A DNA stretch of 64,000 nt from Ecdyonurus torrentis (GCA_949318235.1 OX439131.1:22960802-23024801); one strand, 5' to 3'; positions 27,696 through 62,400 are shown, counted from the stretch's first letter. Notes: generated by a model not told the origin, from the sequence alone. Translations and numbers: made by a program.

Positions 27696-29048
27696 TAAAA
27701 GATCTGTAAAATATCTCTCTGTAATTACGTAAGCTATGTAATCAATTTTCTCTTGCTTGCTAAAACTAAACAAAACGGTAATTACTCAAAATGAAACATT
27801 CCAGAGAGTTTTGTTGTAAAAAGAGATTAATTTTTCACGATGAATAAAAATGAACAGTAAAAAATTAAGTAAGTTAAAAAATTATTTACTTGAAAATTTG
27901 AAAAGTCATATCATTAATAATATTTTACAAATTTATGAGCAATTTTTAAAATATTAGCAAAGAATAAATTAAAATTTTGCTTATATAATTTTTTTTTGAT
28001 AAATGGTTTCATTTAAATTTTAAGAATTTAGTGTATAGAAAGAATGACATGCGTAAATTTTTGTGAAAATATCAAAATTAAAAATTATTATTAATTAAAT
28101 TCTAGTCAAGTTTATTTTGTTTTAAAAACTTAAACAAAAACTTTTCACTCAACTGTAACATTATTTTTATGTTCAGCCCTTCAAGAAAGTTTATTCGTTA
28201 TTTTCTTTTCTTATATACATAATATCCATCAGCTGGAAGTTATAATGTTCAACTACTCAAAACTGACGCATTATTATTAGCAACTCTATAGAGTGATTTA
28301 TTGATATTTAACTTAACTTTTTTTTAAACTCATATTTTTTTAAATTCCACGTCAAATAATTTCCCTTCTTTTTATTATACAGTAAAAAAAAAAAAAAGTA
28401 GAATTATACAGTAAATCAACTAATAGAGTGAATACAAACACTTTTTTTATGGTATCACTTTTCTTTTTCGTAATAAGTTATATTTTTACGTAACTGAGCC
28501 GGGATATAACGGGACTTGTCCCGTGTGCAAAGAATTTCAATTAACAATCGCCTGCTTTTATTTTTCCCTTAATGTCCTGGTTAAAAGTGAAATACAAATT
28601 TAGCACTAATTATAAGTTGCAGTTTCATAATTAAAATATATGTTTTATTATAATTAACAGATTGCAGTTTCTTCATTTTATTTTTCAACTAAAATAATGA
28701 AATATATATTTAAAATAATCTGCAAAATGTAAGCTTTCTGAATTTATAAAGAAGCGTACTCTAGTAATGTTTTCTGATTTTATATATAGTGCTTTAAATA
28801 ATAGCTTACAATGACCGAGTGTATCACCGCGTGCACTTGCATAATTATATCAATAAACCCTAGCAAAAACATAAGATCTTTCTGAGACTGGACTTGTTTT
28901 ACCCACACACAAATATTTCACAGTATTTTTAAGACAGGGCAAATGATATATTATATCAATAAAAAATGTACTGCATGATAACTGAATTAAATTTTCTAAA
29001 AAAAAAAGCACATGTATGTACGTACAACATGGTACTCCATGCACTGAG
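27696..29048. other. AT-rich DNA without a recognisable gene
   Basis: Includes a compact dyad ACGGGAC-TT-GTCCCGT at 28509-28524 inside a small GC-richer patch. No frame or RNA gene is recognised. Confidence 0.6.
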
Positions 29049-29110
<62 letters not shown>

Positions 29111-29189
29111 CTCTCTCTCTCTCTTTCTCGCTCTCTCTCTCTCTCTCTCTCTCTTGCTCTCTCTCTCTCTCTCTTGCTCTCTCTGCTCT
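29049..29189. repeat. Imperfect (CT)n tract with higher-order pattern
   Basis: CT dinucleotides are punctuated by TTTCTCG at 29072 and 29124 (52 bp apart) and by CTTGCT at 29108, 29154 and 29174. This suggests expansion by duplication of a roughly 50-bp block as well as by dinucleotide slippage. It produces artefactual Arg-Glu and Leu-Ser frames. Confidence 0.93.

Positions 29190-44961
<15,772 letters not shown>

Positions 44962-45034
<73 letters not shown>
44962..45034. repeat. (CT)n microsatellite, about 73 bp
   Basis: Pure CT dinucleotide repeats. Confidence 0.97.
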
Positions 45035-47209
<2,175 letters not shown>

Positions 47210-48245
47210 TTCTCTTTGTAATTCCTAACATAATAATAAAAAAATCATAGTTATGAAAAAAATAATAAAAAAAATAATTATTTTAGGAGTGACTTTAACG
47301 TAACATCTATATACCTCCAAAATAATTTGGCAAATATCTACGTCTCTCATTATATGTAAGAAAGAAATATGAAGAAAAAAACATGTGTGCTTGAATCGCA
47401 AGATTGATAGAGCATATAATTGTTCTAAAATTTATTTCATACTTTGCTTTAAAATATACGAGACTGATGAGATAAAATATAACTTAAAAAAAAGATTCTT
47501 CTTTTTATTATTATTATTATTTACTCTCACACTGATCAATTTATGCATTTATTATTAAAATACGCTGATTCGAATTTAGTCAGAATCTCAAATTGTACGC
47601 ATAATTGTATTTAAAAATACTAAAGAATATTGTATAGTGCCTATACCTTTCTGTTCAAAAATAAAATAAAATGATATACGGTTTAGAAAATAGGATTTTT
47701 ATGTTTTTAATAATTATTGACTCTTTTTTCAATTAAATGCCAGGTGATTAGTGTTTCTGATACAGCTCACAAATTCTTAGTATAACATAAAAAATTGCAG
47801 CTAGTAATGTTTGAATACGTGTATGTATGTATGTATGTAGATATTTTACATCTTTTCTTTTAAGAGTCAGGGAAGCAAGATTAAAAATATGTAACGTATA
47901 TATTTAAGAATAGCTTTGTCACTGCAACCTTTCAATGTCTTTTTTATATTGAAATTTGAAATCATGTTTGAGATTTTACAATATATTCAATAAAACGTGT
48001 CTTCGCATAAATGACTTTCAATATGGCATATTATACTGTTAGGCATAGAGAAAGAGAGAGAGAGACAGTAGTATACATAAGCTAAAGTAATTCCACCGTA
48101 TAAATGTGGTAAAATATTCCTGATATCTTATCGGCAATAGTTTTGTAAGAATCTATAACTGTTTAAAGAAAAAAGTCAGCATGTTAAATTTTGCTGATAT
48201 AAGCTGTATATCGAAAGATAAAAATGTTGAAAAGTAGAGAACGAG

Positions 48246-48247
<2 letters not shown>
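47210..48247. other. AT-rich DNA without a recognisable gene
   Basis: Contains a short ATGT tetranucleotide run near 47820-47840 and a GA run at 48051-48065. No coding signal is seen. Confidence 0.6.

Positions 48248-48309
<62 letters not shown>
48248..48309. repeat. (GA)n microsatellite, about 62 bp
   Basis: Pure GA dinucleotides followed by ACGAGAGAG. Confidence 0.97.
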
Positions 48310-48313
<4 letters not shown>

Positions 48314-48763
48314 GAGAGTCATACGAAGGAAAACAGAGGATTAATAATGATATAAAGTGAAGTGGAGTGTTAAAATATTATGATATTTTATAATTTAATT
48401 GATATATGCCAAAATTAAATTTGACTTACGGCAATATTAAGTCTCATACATACATACATTTTAAATATAATATGAGAATGAATTTTATGTATTTTACAAT
48501 CAAATTAAGCAGTAAATTAAGTTAATAATTGAAATCATTTATTTTTACTTGTACTATTGAAAGCATTAATTATGTTTATAGGTCTAATAATGTAAAATTG
48601 ATTTTTTTTTAAAGTACACATAGTAAATTTACTCATGAGGAATGAAGACTGATTGTTATAGAACTAAATTACGACATTAATAAAGTGGGAGATGAAAAAA
48701 ATAAGTACGTATTGGCAAGGTATAAGATTGATATAGGTTGTCTGTAACGTTGGCGCTTAGTTG

Positions 48764-51704
<2,941 letters not shown>

Positions 51705-51792
<88 letters not shown>
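51705..51792. repeat. (TA)n microsatellite, about 88 bp
   Basis: Uninterrupted TA repeats. Confidence 0.97.
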
Positions 51793-51794
<2 letters not shown>

Positions 51795-54700
51795 TATTAT
51801 TATGATTATAAGATCAGCACAAAGATGAGCCATAAAAAAAATAATACGCCATGTAAAGTTATTAAGTTTTTACAGTAAAATTTATTAACAAAAGAAATAA
51901 ACTTAAGTATTTAATTTTATGGGGACAATTTTTTATTTTCTTATTGATTCTAACTGCATACAAAGTTTACTATATTGTCAATCTCTATTTGTATTAAAAA
52001 TCTCATCTTTGACTTGTATTTTAAAGTGAATTAAAAAAGAAATGAAACATGTTTTACTTAATGTCATGTAAAGTAATATTTAAAAGTTGGGCATATTTCT
52101 AATAAAACATTTGTTTATTTTAATATTTATTTATTTATTTAAAACATACAAAAAAACTTTACCAAAGAACTACATTGAGTTCTATAGATGACATTTTATT
52201 GTTATTATTATTATTATTATAGCAAAACGTTTAAAAAAATTATACAAATGTTATCTTTTAAAGCGCTTTACACTGTAAAAGTTTTTTAAGCCATGTGCTA
52301 TGTTGCAAATATAATAATAATAATAATAATGCTCACTATAAAATGCTTAAAATTTCACTTACGAGAGTAAATCTGAAGGGAAAAATGTTTATATAGAAAT
52401 CATAAAATGCGTGATAAAAATTCAAAATAATATAATATTGATTTAATATTTAAAGAGAAAAAAAAAGAGCAGAGAGTTTTTTTTCTCTTAAATATAGCCC
52501 CTACGCAGCGACATCCCGCATTAGTTATCTGTCCAAATTGTTGCCTATATTCCAGGATATATTTAATAATATAACGTGTTTAGAATCCATAATAATATCT
52601 TACAAAATTTTCATATTAAATACATAATATAAAAAAAATTCACTTCGTTATATTGTACAACTTTTGTCTGGCTGGTTAACCAACAGCATTGTAAATGGAC
52701 AGTATGACCTATACTTAAGAGTGGGTTGTGGTCTGCGTATAATAAGAAAATCCCACGACATTTATACCCGCTATGTTCTCTCAAAAACCATCTGTTTATA
52801 TTAAAATACTCGCTCTTGAGTTTTGCTTCGTATATTTTTACATTTTGTGCTTTTTTTTTTCTTTTTTTTTTTTTATCCTAACGCTACTTTACAGTCTTAC
52901 GAAAAAAAAAAACGTTATCACTTTTGGTTTCTTTATTTCTTATATAAAAAACACTAAAATTATACAATTCAAGTATTTTTTTTAATCTCAGCAAGAAAAA
53001 AATTTATAATAAATTAAACATTTTTTTATAACTAAATTTTATAAATGAAAACAAACAATATTAAATAAATATTGCTACGGATTGATTGACTTGATGAAAA
53101 ACAGTATGATTACATAATTAATTTAATTTCAACACCGTTTTTTGCATGGGCATTAAGCAATAATAAATGTAAATTTTGCTTAAATCTAAAGGTCATAATA
53201 TACATATACAAAATATTTTAAATTAGCTGAAATTACCCTTGACATTATAGTTTACATACATACACCTTTAATTTTAATAAGAACAAAGTTTATATTTTAT
53301 TTATTACATTACCTAACAAGAAAAAAAAATGGCATTCTTGATTGTTCTTAAAGTTTCTATTTCAATTAAAACTTTTTCAACTTATTTTACAGGTAACTGT
53401 ATCTAACAATTTCTAGTTAATGCAGCTATAGTAAAGTTAAGAATTAATTTACAAATGAATAATTAATGTGAATTTGTTACTTTTGTACAATATAAATTAA
53501 ATTTATATTGAATTTGCATTCAATGTATAATATAATATATATTGCTGCACGATTGAACTATTTGAACAAAATATCAGTCAAAGAGCAAAGTTTTTGCAAT
53601 GACAGGAAAGAGAGCGAGAGAGAGAGAGAGAGAGAGGTTTTATCGTAGCTTGCAGCGCCGCTGCTTTTCTACAAAATATAGAACGACAAGTAAATAGAAT
53701 ATTAATGCCTTCTCTTACTCCAACACTTCCAACTGAATTCAGTTCTGTTTTGTATTAGATTCTGTGCAGAAAAAAAATAATATCAAGGGAATAAATATAA
53801 TAATATATATTCAAGAATTGAAATAAAATATTTACATAAAGTACTTTTTAATGTAACGAGTTCATTCAAATTTCTTATATAAAAAGAATTAAAAAAAAAA
53901 CTATAACTATTTTTTTTACATATATTTTATACTGATTATTTGCTTATAATGAATTCAATTTTCTTCATTTTTAAATGTATTTTAATTACTTATTTATGCA
54001 AAAAAAAAAATAGTAGAGTTATAAATTGAATGCATAATTTATCTTTACTACTTAAGTAAACAATTTTTAATGGAAAATAGATGAGAAAATTGTGTATTGT
54101 AGAGATAACGTTCAATTTCTCATCGTGAAGGCCACGATATGACAAGGACGCTGCTCAACTGACGATAAATAAATGTGTGTGTCCAAGAGCAGTGTCAAGT
54201 ATTTCTAGTTTATTTATCTTATCCAAGTGAGAGAGAGAGAGAGAGAGTGAGAGAGAGAGAGAAAAAAAAAGATATTGCATGTCAATGGTGCTTGCTGAAA
54301 AGCAAAAATCGTTCTTTTAGATTTTTCTATTTGTGACGTATTCCTTTGTTCTATATGGTTACAAAAGTTAGAAGAGATCTTTCCTATCCTGCCAGAATAT
54401 ACAGAAAAAAAAAAAAAAAGAAAGAAGATAGAAGTAGTGACAGAATAGGGACAAATGGCAAAGAAGCCATCTTTGTCTTATATACGACATTTTCCCTCCG
54501 TTTTTATCACGGTATTTTTACCCAACTTTATACATATACACACACCAACTATTGTGATTTTTATCTTATGAAACCATTTGTTATAATATATTTTATATTG
54601 CATTAAAGCATCACATTAAATTTTTTTTCTCTATAATATAATATATGTTGAAAATATTATTCAGTATATTTGCATTTGATATATTATTATTATATATAAC

Positions 54701-56704
54701 GTAAAGTAAAAAGCAACACTAAACCGGTATACTTAAGAATATTTATTATGAAATTGTTATCAAATTATTAAATAAGTACAGTATATTATCATCATAATAT
54801 TCTGCAGTTGCATCAAGTGAATTAATAATAAATATAACCATTATGGTGTAACTTTTATATCTACATTTTGAAAATGAAAAATTATTATTATTCTAACTTA
54901 TCAATGGTTTATTATTTACATCAGAGGAAATTATTTATGAATGGGTATTGACTCTAGTAACAGTATAGTAATATTTATATCATATGAAAAGTAAATAAAA
55001 TGTTTACCGATACAATTCTGAAATAGTTTATACGATTCAGTGTGATGTGATCATGATTCCGTTAAATTGAGTATGTAATTGAGTTAAAGTATAACATTTG
55101 AAATCAATTTTAGAAAAAAAAAAGTATTCTATATATTACCGTCTGTCTAAAAGTAAGGAAAAAAAAGTGGAATGCTAACTTATTTTACATAAAGCTTGAA
55201 ATAAAAAGTATTGGAAAAAAAAAGTGTAGACAGACAGAAAAACAAACAAAACTTAAATTGCTCTCTTGTTTAGATTGAAATTCTTTTCCCAAAGAGACAA
55301 CAAACTAAAAAAAAAAAAAAGGTTTTGTTTTAGTGCGTGTAGTAGGACATTTTTGTTGCGCTGAAAATAATAATAAAATGTCAGAAACACAGCATAATAT
55401 ATTATGTCAAGATATTATGCATTATGCTTACCATCTCATCTCACTAAAAGGTAAACAAACGTTAGCACGCATCAAACCTTACAACATTTCCATATTTTTG
55501 TGAAAAATATAGAGAAAATTTAATTATTTTGACATATGGCTTACACAACAATATACTTAAAATTATTAAATAATACATCTTCATTTAAATAATTTATAAT
55601 TAGATTATAGATACGTGGTATGTATAATATTATAGAAATTATATAGTATAATATTATGTGATATACAAGTAAACAAACCTTTAGGAATGATTTTGACCTT
55701 TTTTTTTGTTTTTTTTGCATATTATTTTATTCTAATAAAATATAAGAGTGAGATATATAAAATACATAATTCGTTGTGTCCCTATTATGTGGTTTTGCTG
55801 TCACGTTGCAGCTTTGTGAACCATGTTTGCTTGTGGTGCTACTATACGTAAAGTAATTAGTTAGAGAAGTTTTGAGCCACATCATTGCTCGGTCACGCGC
55901 TCACAGAATAAATTTTACTAAAACCATTTCTGTTTGCATGTTTTAGAACTCCCAAGAAATTTGCTTGAAATATATTTTAAATTAAAATAAAGCTCTGATC
56001 TTGTTTTTTTTTTTTTTTTTTTTTTTTAATTATTTTATTTTTTTATCTGTATCATTTGATAAATTATTATTTATTTATACTACAGTTAGCTAAACTAAAA
56101 AAAAAAAAAAAAAAAAAAAAATGCCACTACATAAAGTTTTTTTTTTTTATTGACATTTTGGAGTGACAAACTTTTTGATATCACTGTGACAGCGGGACAA
56201 GAGCAGAAAAAAAATTGTCTTCTATTTTTTACATCAAAGACTCAACTTTTTGATTTTATATGATATCACAACACAACGCAATAAAACGTTAATACCGCTT
56301 CTTTTTTCAGACAATCGTTGAAAGTTTTGCTTACTCATACAATTTTTACTCTCTTTTAGACTTTATTTAATATTTGCTTATGCCATTTTTTCTTTTTCAA
56401 TTACTCGATGACATGAATTACTTGCTGTGCATTTTTTTTTTACTGAAATAAACTTTTTTATTTTTTGCGTAATTTATTTAAAGAAATGTAAAAAATGTGT
56501 CTCTAAAATGCTTACATTTGTTAAAATGTCAAAATACACTGAAAAATAAAAAAATACACAATCAAAAGTTTCTATCGTTTACGTTTACTTTAAAAGAGAT
56601 TAAAAGAGTAAGACATATACTTTAAAATTTAATAAGCTTTTTTCTTTACTTTATTTTTATTAAATTTTTTAGCTTGAATAAAAGGTAAAAAAAAAAGTTG
56701 CAAT

Positions 56705-56708
<4 letters not shown>
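51793..56708. other. AT-rich DNA without a confident gene
   Basis: Contains (GA)n at 53609-53635 and 54232-54262, poly-T 56004-56027 and poly-A 56098-56120. A GC-richer patch at about 55795-55915 includes a good acceptor (GTCACGTTGCAG) and a weak GTAAAG donor around 36 bp with open frames; it is not strong enough to call an exon. Confidence 0.5.

Positions 56709-56772
<64 letters not shown>
56709..56772. repeat. (TA)n microsatellite, about 64 bp
   Basis: Uninterrupted AT repeats about 250 bp before the candidate microexon. Confidence 0.97.
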
Positions 56773-56775
<3 letters not shown>

Positions 56776-57024
56776 GAGCATTTTACGTCAAGTTTTTAGA
56801 ATGTAATTCATGTGATTTATATTTTATATTAACAAACCACTTGCAATTTTTCTTACTTATCTGTCACTTCTACTTCTGTTATGAATATGTATACAAAAAT
56901 GTTTCATAAAATTTGACATAATTTTTATTTTTCTTCTTTTAACTCTGCACAAAACTTGTACACTTGAGTAGTAAAATGTTTTAATATAAAATATATTAAA
57001 TATTACTTGTGTATAATGTTACAG

Positions 57025-57067
57025 TTTTCTGAGTGGCGTGATCATGAGCGGGACATTCCATCAGTGG
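57025..57067 (+). CDS. Candidate 43-nt microexon of an unidentified host gene
   Basis: The segment begins after TGTATAATGTTACAG and ends before GTAAGTAATT, a near-perfect donor. It is strikingly GC-richer (GAGTGGCGTGATCATGAGCG in its centre) than hundreds of bases on either side. Two of three frames are open: one reads FSEWRDHERDIPSV, the other, after one leading base, FLSGVIMSGTFHQW. Neither is recognised as a known family. The length is not a multiple of three, so skipping it would shift the frame. The acceptor tract is only weakly pyrimidine-rich. The coding claim rests on composition and splice sites only. Confidence 0.4.
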
Positions 57068-57130
57068 GTAAGTAATTTATAAATATCATTATTTTGTGTC
57101 TATACATACGTTTGCTACATACTGTAATAG

Positions 57131-57467
57131 CCTACACGGAAAACATAAATCTAAGAAATTATTCAGTTACATAGATGTAACTCTTCAGTTCAAACCACTA
57201 ACTTGGTTTAAAAAAAATAATAAACCCTGTTCTCTTGCACTAAAAAATTCGCATTCCATTTGAATAACCAAAGGCGATCGTCATTTTAGGAGCAAAGAAC
57301 AGGGTTTACAAACAGCATTAATAACTCGTTGGTATAAACGTTATTTCTTCAGCGGTAAATAGTTAGCTCTTTAAATTTTAAAAAACTTTGTTTATATCTA
57401 ATAAATTTATTAAAAAAAAAAAAACGTCTAAATAGTAACCTTTTAGTTGCTTTTTCCCGTGTATAGG
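57131..57467. mobile_element. Possible degenerate MITE-like element
   Basis: CCTACACGGAAAA at 57131-57143 corresponds, with a 2-bp and a 1-bp indel, to the reverse complement of TTTTTCCCGTGTATAGG at 57451-57467. Inside, AAACCCTGTTCT (57222-57233) and AGAACAGGGTTT (57296-57307) are exact inverted repeats. Other inner blocks pair only loosely. The symmetrical layout of about 337 bp suggests an old terminal-inverted-repeat element, but the short, imperfect ends leave room for chance. Confidence 0.4.
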
Positions 57468-59050
57468 AAGAGGAAGTAATTGAGTCACTTCTAACTATAA
57501 AATAATAAATGGCACGTACAAAAATAAATTCATAAAATTTTTACTTCCTTGTTAGCCTATTTTCAGCAACACTTGTTCAAATCAACACAATTTTATACTA
57601 TACTGCATTAACTATGATATTATATCATAAATATTATTTGCACTTTTAAAAAATATCATTTTTTTTTCTACTAATACCAGAAAGCTATTTCTTTAGGGTT
57701 GAAAAAAATCCTCAGATTTATTATGAGGTTTAAAATTAATTCCTATTCTTTCGTTTTCCGTTATGGTATCAACAGTTTTGATTTCAAAATGCTAAACTTC
57801 TTTATAAGTGTGATTTTAAATTAAAGTATGCACACTATATTATAATGTTATTTTTAAAAAGTAGAGATATTAAGATTTGACTGCTTTTGTTATCAATAAT
57901 CGTATATAAATTTGTATATACTCAAATTTCAATAAGGTGTTATTAGAATACGGTTGCTTTACAAGGAAAGAATAAATTACGTAATTTATACTGCATTTAT
58001 ATCATAGCACGGCACACATAATTATGCTATATACCATAACTGTTGTTTTAATGTATACATTAAGCTGTTATGCATAAACACGTAATATCAGCCTAGCATA
58101 ATTATTATTCATTTATTTTTGTACATGGTGTAAACAACCAACTGTTAGTGGGCTTATAAAAAGGAATGATATTTCTGATTTCATATACCAAACATATTAT
58201 ACTGTATGTAAATGGAAGTTTGTTTTTTTTCTTCACATTTACTAAGAATGCACCCGCACAAAAATATACGTTTCTGAGATATTGAGAGTCAATGTAACTG
58301 GGTTTTGTTTTTTTGTTTTTTTTGTTTTTGTTTTGTTTTTTTGCGTAAAAGGAAAATGTACAGGACAATGAGTAAAACTATTGAAAGCGACATCAAGAAA
58401 TCTTAATAAAGAGCGTTGGCAAGTACAAGAAAAAATGCTCTATAGATCTGCATTTTTCAAAGCGTGTGAAAAATTTATATTTTTTAAATATATATAATTT
58501 TTAGATTATAAAAATTGCCTTGTATTATAGCTACACAAGAATAAAGTATTGTAATAGATTGATAATTTGTTAACCGCAATTTAACCTCTCAGTTTGTAAC
58601 CGATAATAACCTACAACCATGCAACCAGCAAGCTTGCTTGTTACTTGCAATATCAAAGAGAACATAGAATCTCATGTTTATATTATAGAATGCAGAGTGG
58701 ATGCAGTACAAAGCTCTTTCTACTCTCTCTCTCTCTCTCTCTAAATTTTTACTTTGACAATGTCAAACAGCTAATGATTGTATATAATATAGAAGACAAT
58801 TGCTTGGATATATAGTTGAAGCTATTTTTATAAGATATATATAAAAAGGAAGAAAGAAATTTACATAGCTTTGAAATAAAAACATCGTATGTTTGTGTGT
58901 TTTTGTTTTGTTTTGTTTTTTTTGCAACGTTTTTTTTTTTTAATATTATATATTTTTTTATTATTTTAATGAATTGCAAATATTTTTAATGTTTACCTGT
59001 TTTTAATTAAATGCCTAAAAAATAAACAGTGTGCTTTTTTAAAAGTATAT
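57468..59050. other. AT-rich DNA without a recognisable gene
   Basis: Holds G(T)n runs near 58303-58340, a CT run at 58723-58741 and a 12-bp palindrome AGCAAGCTTGCT near 58627. No coding signal is seen. Confidence 0.6.
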
Positions 59051-59447
59051 AGCCTCGTTCACAATGGACTTTTCTTAAATGAAAACGCTAATTTTTTCAA
59101 ATTAAGAAAAAAGTTTGATTTCCACTTAAGAATTTTTTTTTCTTAATTTTTTACGTAGAACTTTCACTTAACCATTTTTTTTCTTAATTTTTCTTAAGTA
59201 GCTAATTAGAAGAATTATTTGAATTTACGTAAGAATCAACAATGGTTTGATTCTTACGTAAATTCAAATAATTCTTCTAATTAGCTACTTAGGAAAAATT
59301 AAGAAAAAAAAATTGTTAAGTGAAACCAATTAAGAAAATTCTTAAGTGCAACAATAGTTTCATTGTGAACACCAATCGTTCTTAAGTGGAAAAAATTAGC
59401 ATTTTCACTTAAGAAAACTTAGAAAAAGTCCATTGTGAACGAGGCTT
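59051..59447. mobile_element. Foldback/MITE-like element, about 397 bp
   Basis: The ends are inverted repeats: AGCCTCGTTCACAATGG on the left, and its reverse complement ending CGAGGCT on the right, with about 23 bp matching. The centre is a 45-bp perfect stem (59195-59239 with 59247-59291) around a 7-nt loop. Between ends and centre the arms still pair, with indels, through T-rich CTTAATTTTTCTTAAG blocks; the right arm has extra sequence with a second CATTGTGAAC (about 59373-59382). It has no coding capacity. No unambiguous target duplication is visible (left flank AGTATAT, right flank TAAATAA). The superfamily is not identified. Confidence 0.85.
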
Positions 59448-62400
59448 AAATAATATAAATCAACATTTTCTTATAAGAGTATTCATTAGCATCTCTTGTT
59501 ATTATATTTTATAGTTGTTATTTTGTAACGCTTTTATTATTATTATTATATTTCTGAGGAGTTGAAAAATTATTAATGATTAACTTTAACAAGTTTAGAA
59601 AAAAATAAAAATAATATACGTATAATGTTGACTATATTTCAGGATATATAATGAAGAGGAAGAGAGACTTGTTTTTTAGAAAAATATTAACACAAAAATA
59701 TATAATATTTAAAAAATCTCATAACATCTCAAGCAAAATATTATTCTCGATCATTATTTTTTTTCTACACTCACGCAAAAAAAAAAAAAAAAGGAGAAAA
59801 TGAAATTTACCCACGTTAACGTTAGTTAAAAATTTACATGAAAATTGAAAAGTGTCAGATAATAAATTTTTAACTTTTAATACAACATTTTTTTTATTAG
59901 ATTATATTGTAGAATAACTTTTTATATTATATTTTAATTGTGTAATGAAAAATACTTTTATGCCTTTTTTTTTTTTTTTTTTTTTTGAAAATTAACTTTA
60001 AATTTAATTAAATGTTAAAAAAGTTACGTCAGGTAAAATAATATGTAGGTTACGTTTTAATGAGAAAATATATAGATACATAATAGAAGCCAAATATACA
60101 CTCTACATACATAGTGTTAATTTTCACTATTATCTAGTTGAACGATTGTGCCGTAGGATACAGTACAGTAGTTAAATGATGGTAGTTATATGGTACTTGA
60201 CTGTGTAGTACACATGCGCTTTTATATCATCAAACTTTATTATTAATAAAAGTAAGAAGAAAAAAATTTGAGGTAAAAGACTCACAATATGAGTTACTTC
60301 TCACATCAATAATATTTACATAGAGAATATACATAAAGCCTGTATCAATTACTCTTTATATTTTAATAGGGAATTATAATGTTAAGGGTTGTATTCAGAT
60401 GGCCTGCCTTTTAAAATCTAAAAAGAAAACTTAAACACTTTATGATGACATTTGAAAGTTAATAAAAACAGCTACCTATGATAAAATTTTCAGAACCCGT
60501 GACCATCAGATAAGAGAGAAAATAATGAATGAAATTAACATGGGTTGTTATGGGACTAAAACTTAAAAAATCATATAATATAAAAACTAGCGTGGTGACC
60601 CTGCCATTTTTTTACATTTTTGAAGATACCTTATCCTAATGTATCACTGTGTGAAATTTCAGATTTTTTTTTCTTTATACCTTTTTACTCAAATCCCGTA
60701 GTACCTGATTTCCCGCCTTAAGTATATTAAACTAAATATACATTTTTTTTTTTTACGATTCAAGTAGTTGCTACGCTAACAATAAGTTATTAATTTATTT
60801 AATATATTGCAAAAAAAAAAAAAATAATAATAATAAAAAAAAACGTATAGAGTTTAAATAGTAAATAAAAATTAAGTCTCTCCTCTCTTCTTCTTCTACT
60901 TCTTAATCAATCATATGAAGATCTGAGTAAGGCCGAGGCTTTAACGGCCAATTTATATATATTTTAATTCATCACATAATTATATTTGTCTATTCATGTA
61001 CGAGTGTATAAATAAATGTTTGCAAGGTTTTTATTATTATTATTATTATTATTTTTTTTTTTAGAAGACTATAAATTGAACTCAAAAATTTAATTTAGAA
61101 TTTTCCTATAAGGAAATTTATGACACATTCAACTTTAAATTTATTAAGCAATCTATTGTTTATCCTAAATTAATTACAGAAATTTTCAATTACTTCCTGA
61201 ATAGGTGCTTTTAGCAAACCACAAGTCTTGTTTTCTAAACTTCCTCAATTATTAATAAAATAAGTTTGAAATATGTTTCATGACACATTTAAATATATTT
61301 AATGACTTATTTGCTTGTAATAGGTTTTATTATTAATGTTCTAAACATAAAAAAAAATCTTCAGAGTTAGTGTACAAAAATGTCTATCAGAATTTTAGAC
61401 ATTGATGAGAATAAAAATATTTTATTAACCTATACATCAAAAAGTTGTTAACTTTCTATCACTCAAAAGCTTGCTGTCTAATAAAGTATACTTTTTTTTT
61501 TTTTTTTTTAGTGTAACTTTGTATTACTCTTAATTTGCTAGCACTTTTGAGTTTATAATTTGATATTCTTTTTAGATGGCTGCTTGAAAGCTCAACGTTC
61601 TCTCTTTTCTAACTTAATATAATAAGTTTACAGCCTCTACACACAAAGTGTCGACATTTTGTGTATATATAGACAAACTTCATTACTTTATATCTTAAAG
61701 AAAAAAATATATATCAATACATTATTCCTCAAAATCAAAAATATTGAAGTATCATTTTAACAATATGACATTAAGAATTTTTATTCTTTAATTTTTTATA
61801 GAAATTTTATATAATATAAAAAAAAAAAAAAAAAAAAATCTTATATTAACTTTTAATAATGATTGATTTCTTTATATTATAATACATGTCATGTCAAATT
61901 TTATATTTTATACATTATATTGTAAGTATGGTTTTACAAGATTTTGACGAAAATTATAGCTTGAAGAAAAAAAAAAAAAAAAAAAAAAGGATCGTGTTTT
62001 TATTGTTATTTTTTTATTATTGAATCTAAGGATCATACTATGAGCTAGAAAAAATTTATGGGGTGGGATACTTGTTACGCCTACATGACTACTCGTTAAA
62101 GTCACTTGAAATATTTTTTTTCTCCTTTTATGTCATTGATTATTAAGTATTGTTTCTTTAGAAAGAATGTAACATGTAGAAAATGTGAAGACAAGAATAT
62201 TTTCTCATTAACCTCCACCATAAATTGATCAATCATTTCTTTTAACCCTCATTGACATGATGATGTAAGTAATAATATAAGAAATAGTTCAAAATTTGAG
62301 GTTTATAACCTTATATAAAATTTTTTTTATTTGTCTTTACATTTTGACATAGATAAATGAGTTATATTATTTTATAAATCATATACTGCTTGTAATATTG

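Noticed and set aside
28509..28524. Dyad ACGGGAC-TT-GTCCCGT
   Set aside because: Seven-base arms alone are not strong evidence of a terminator or operator in a eukaryotic intergenic region.
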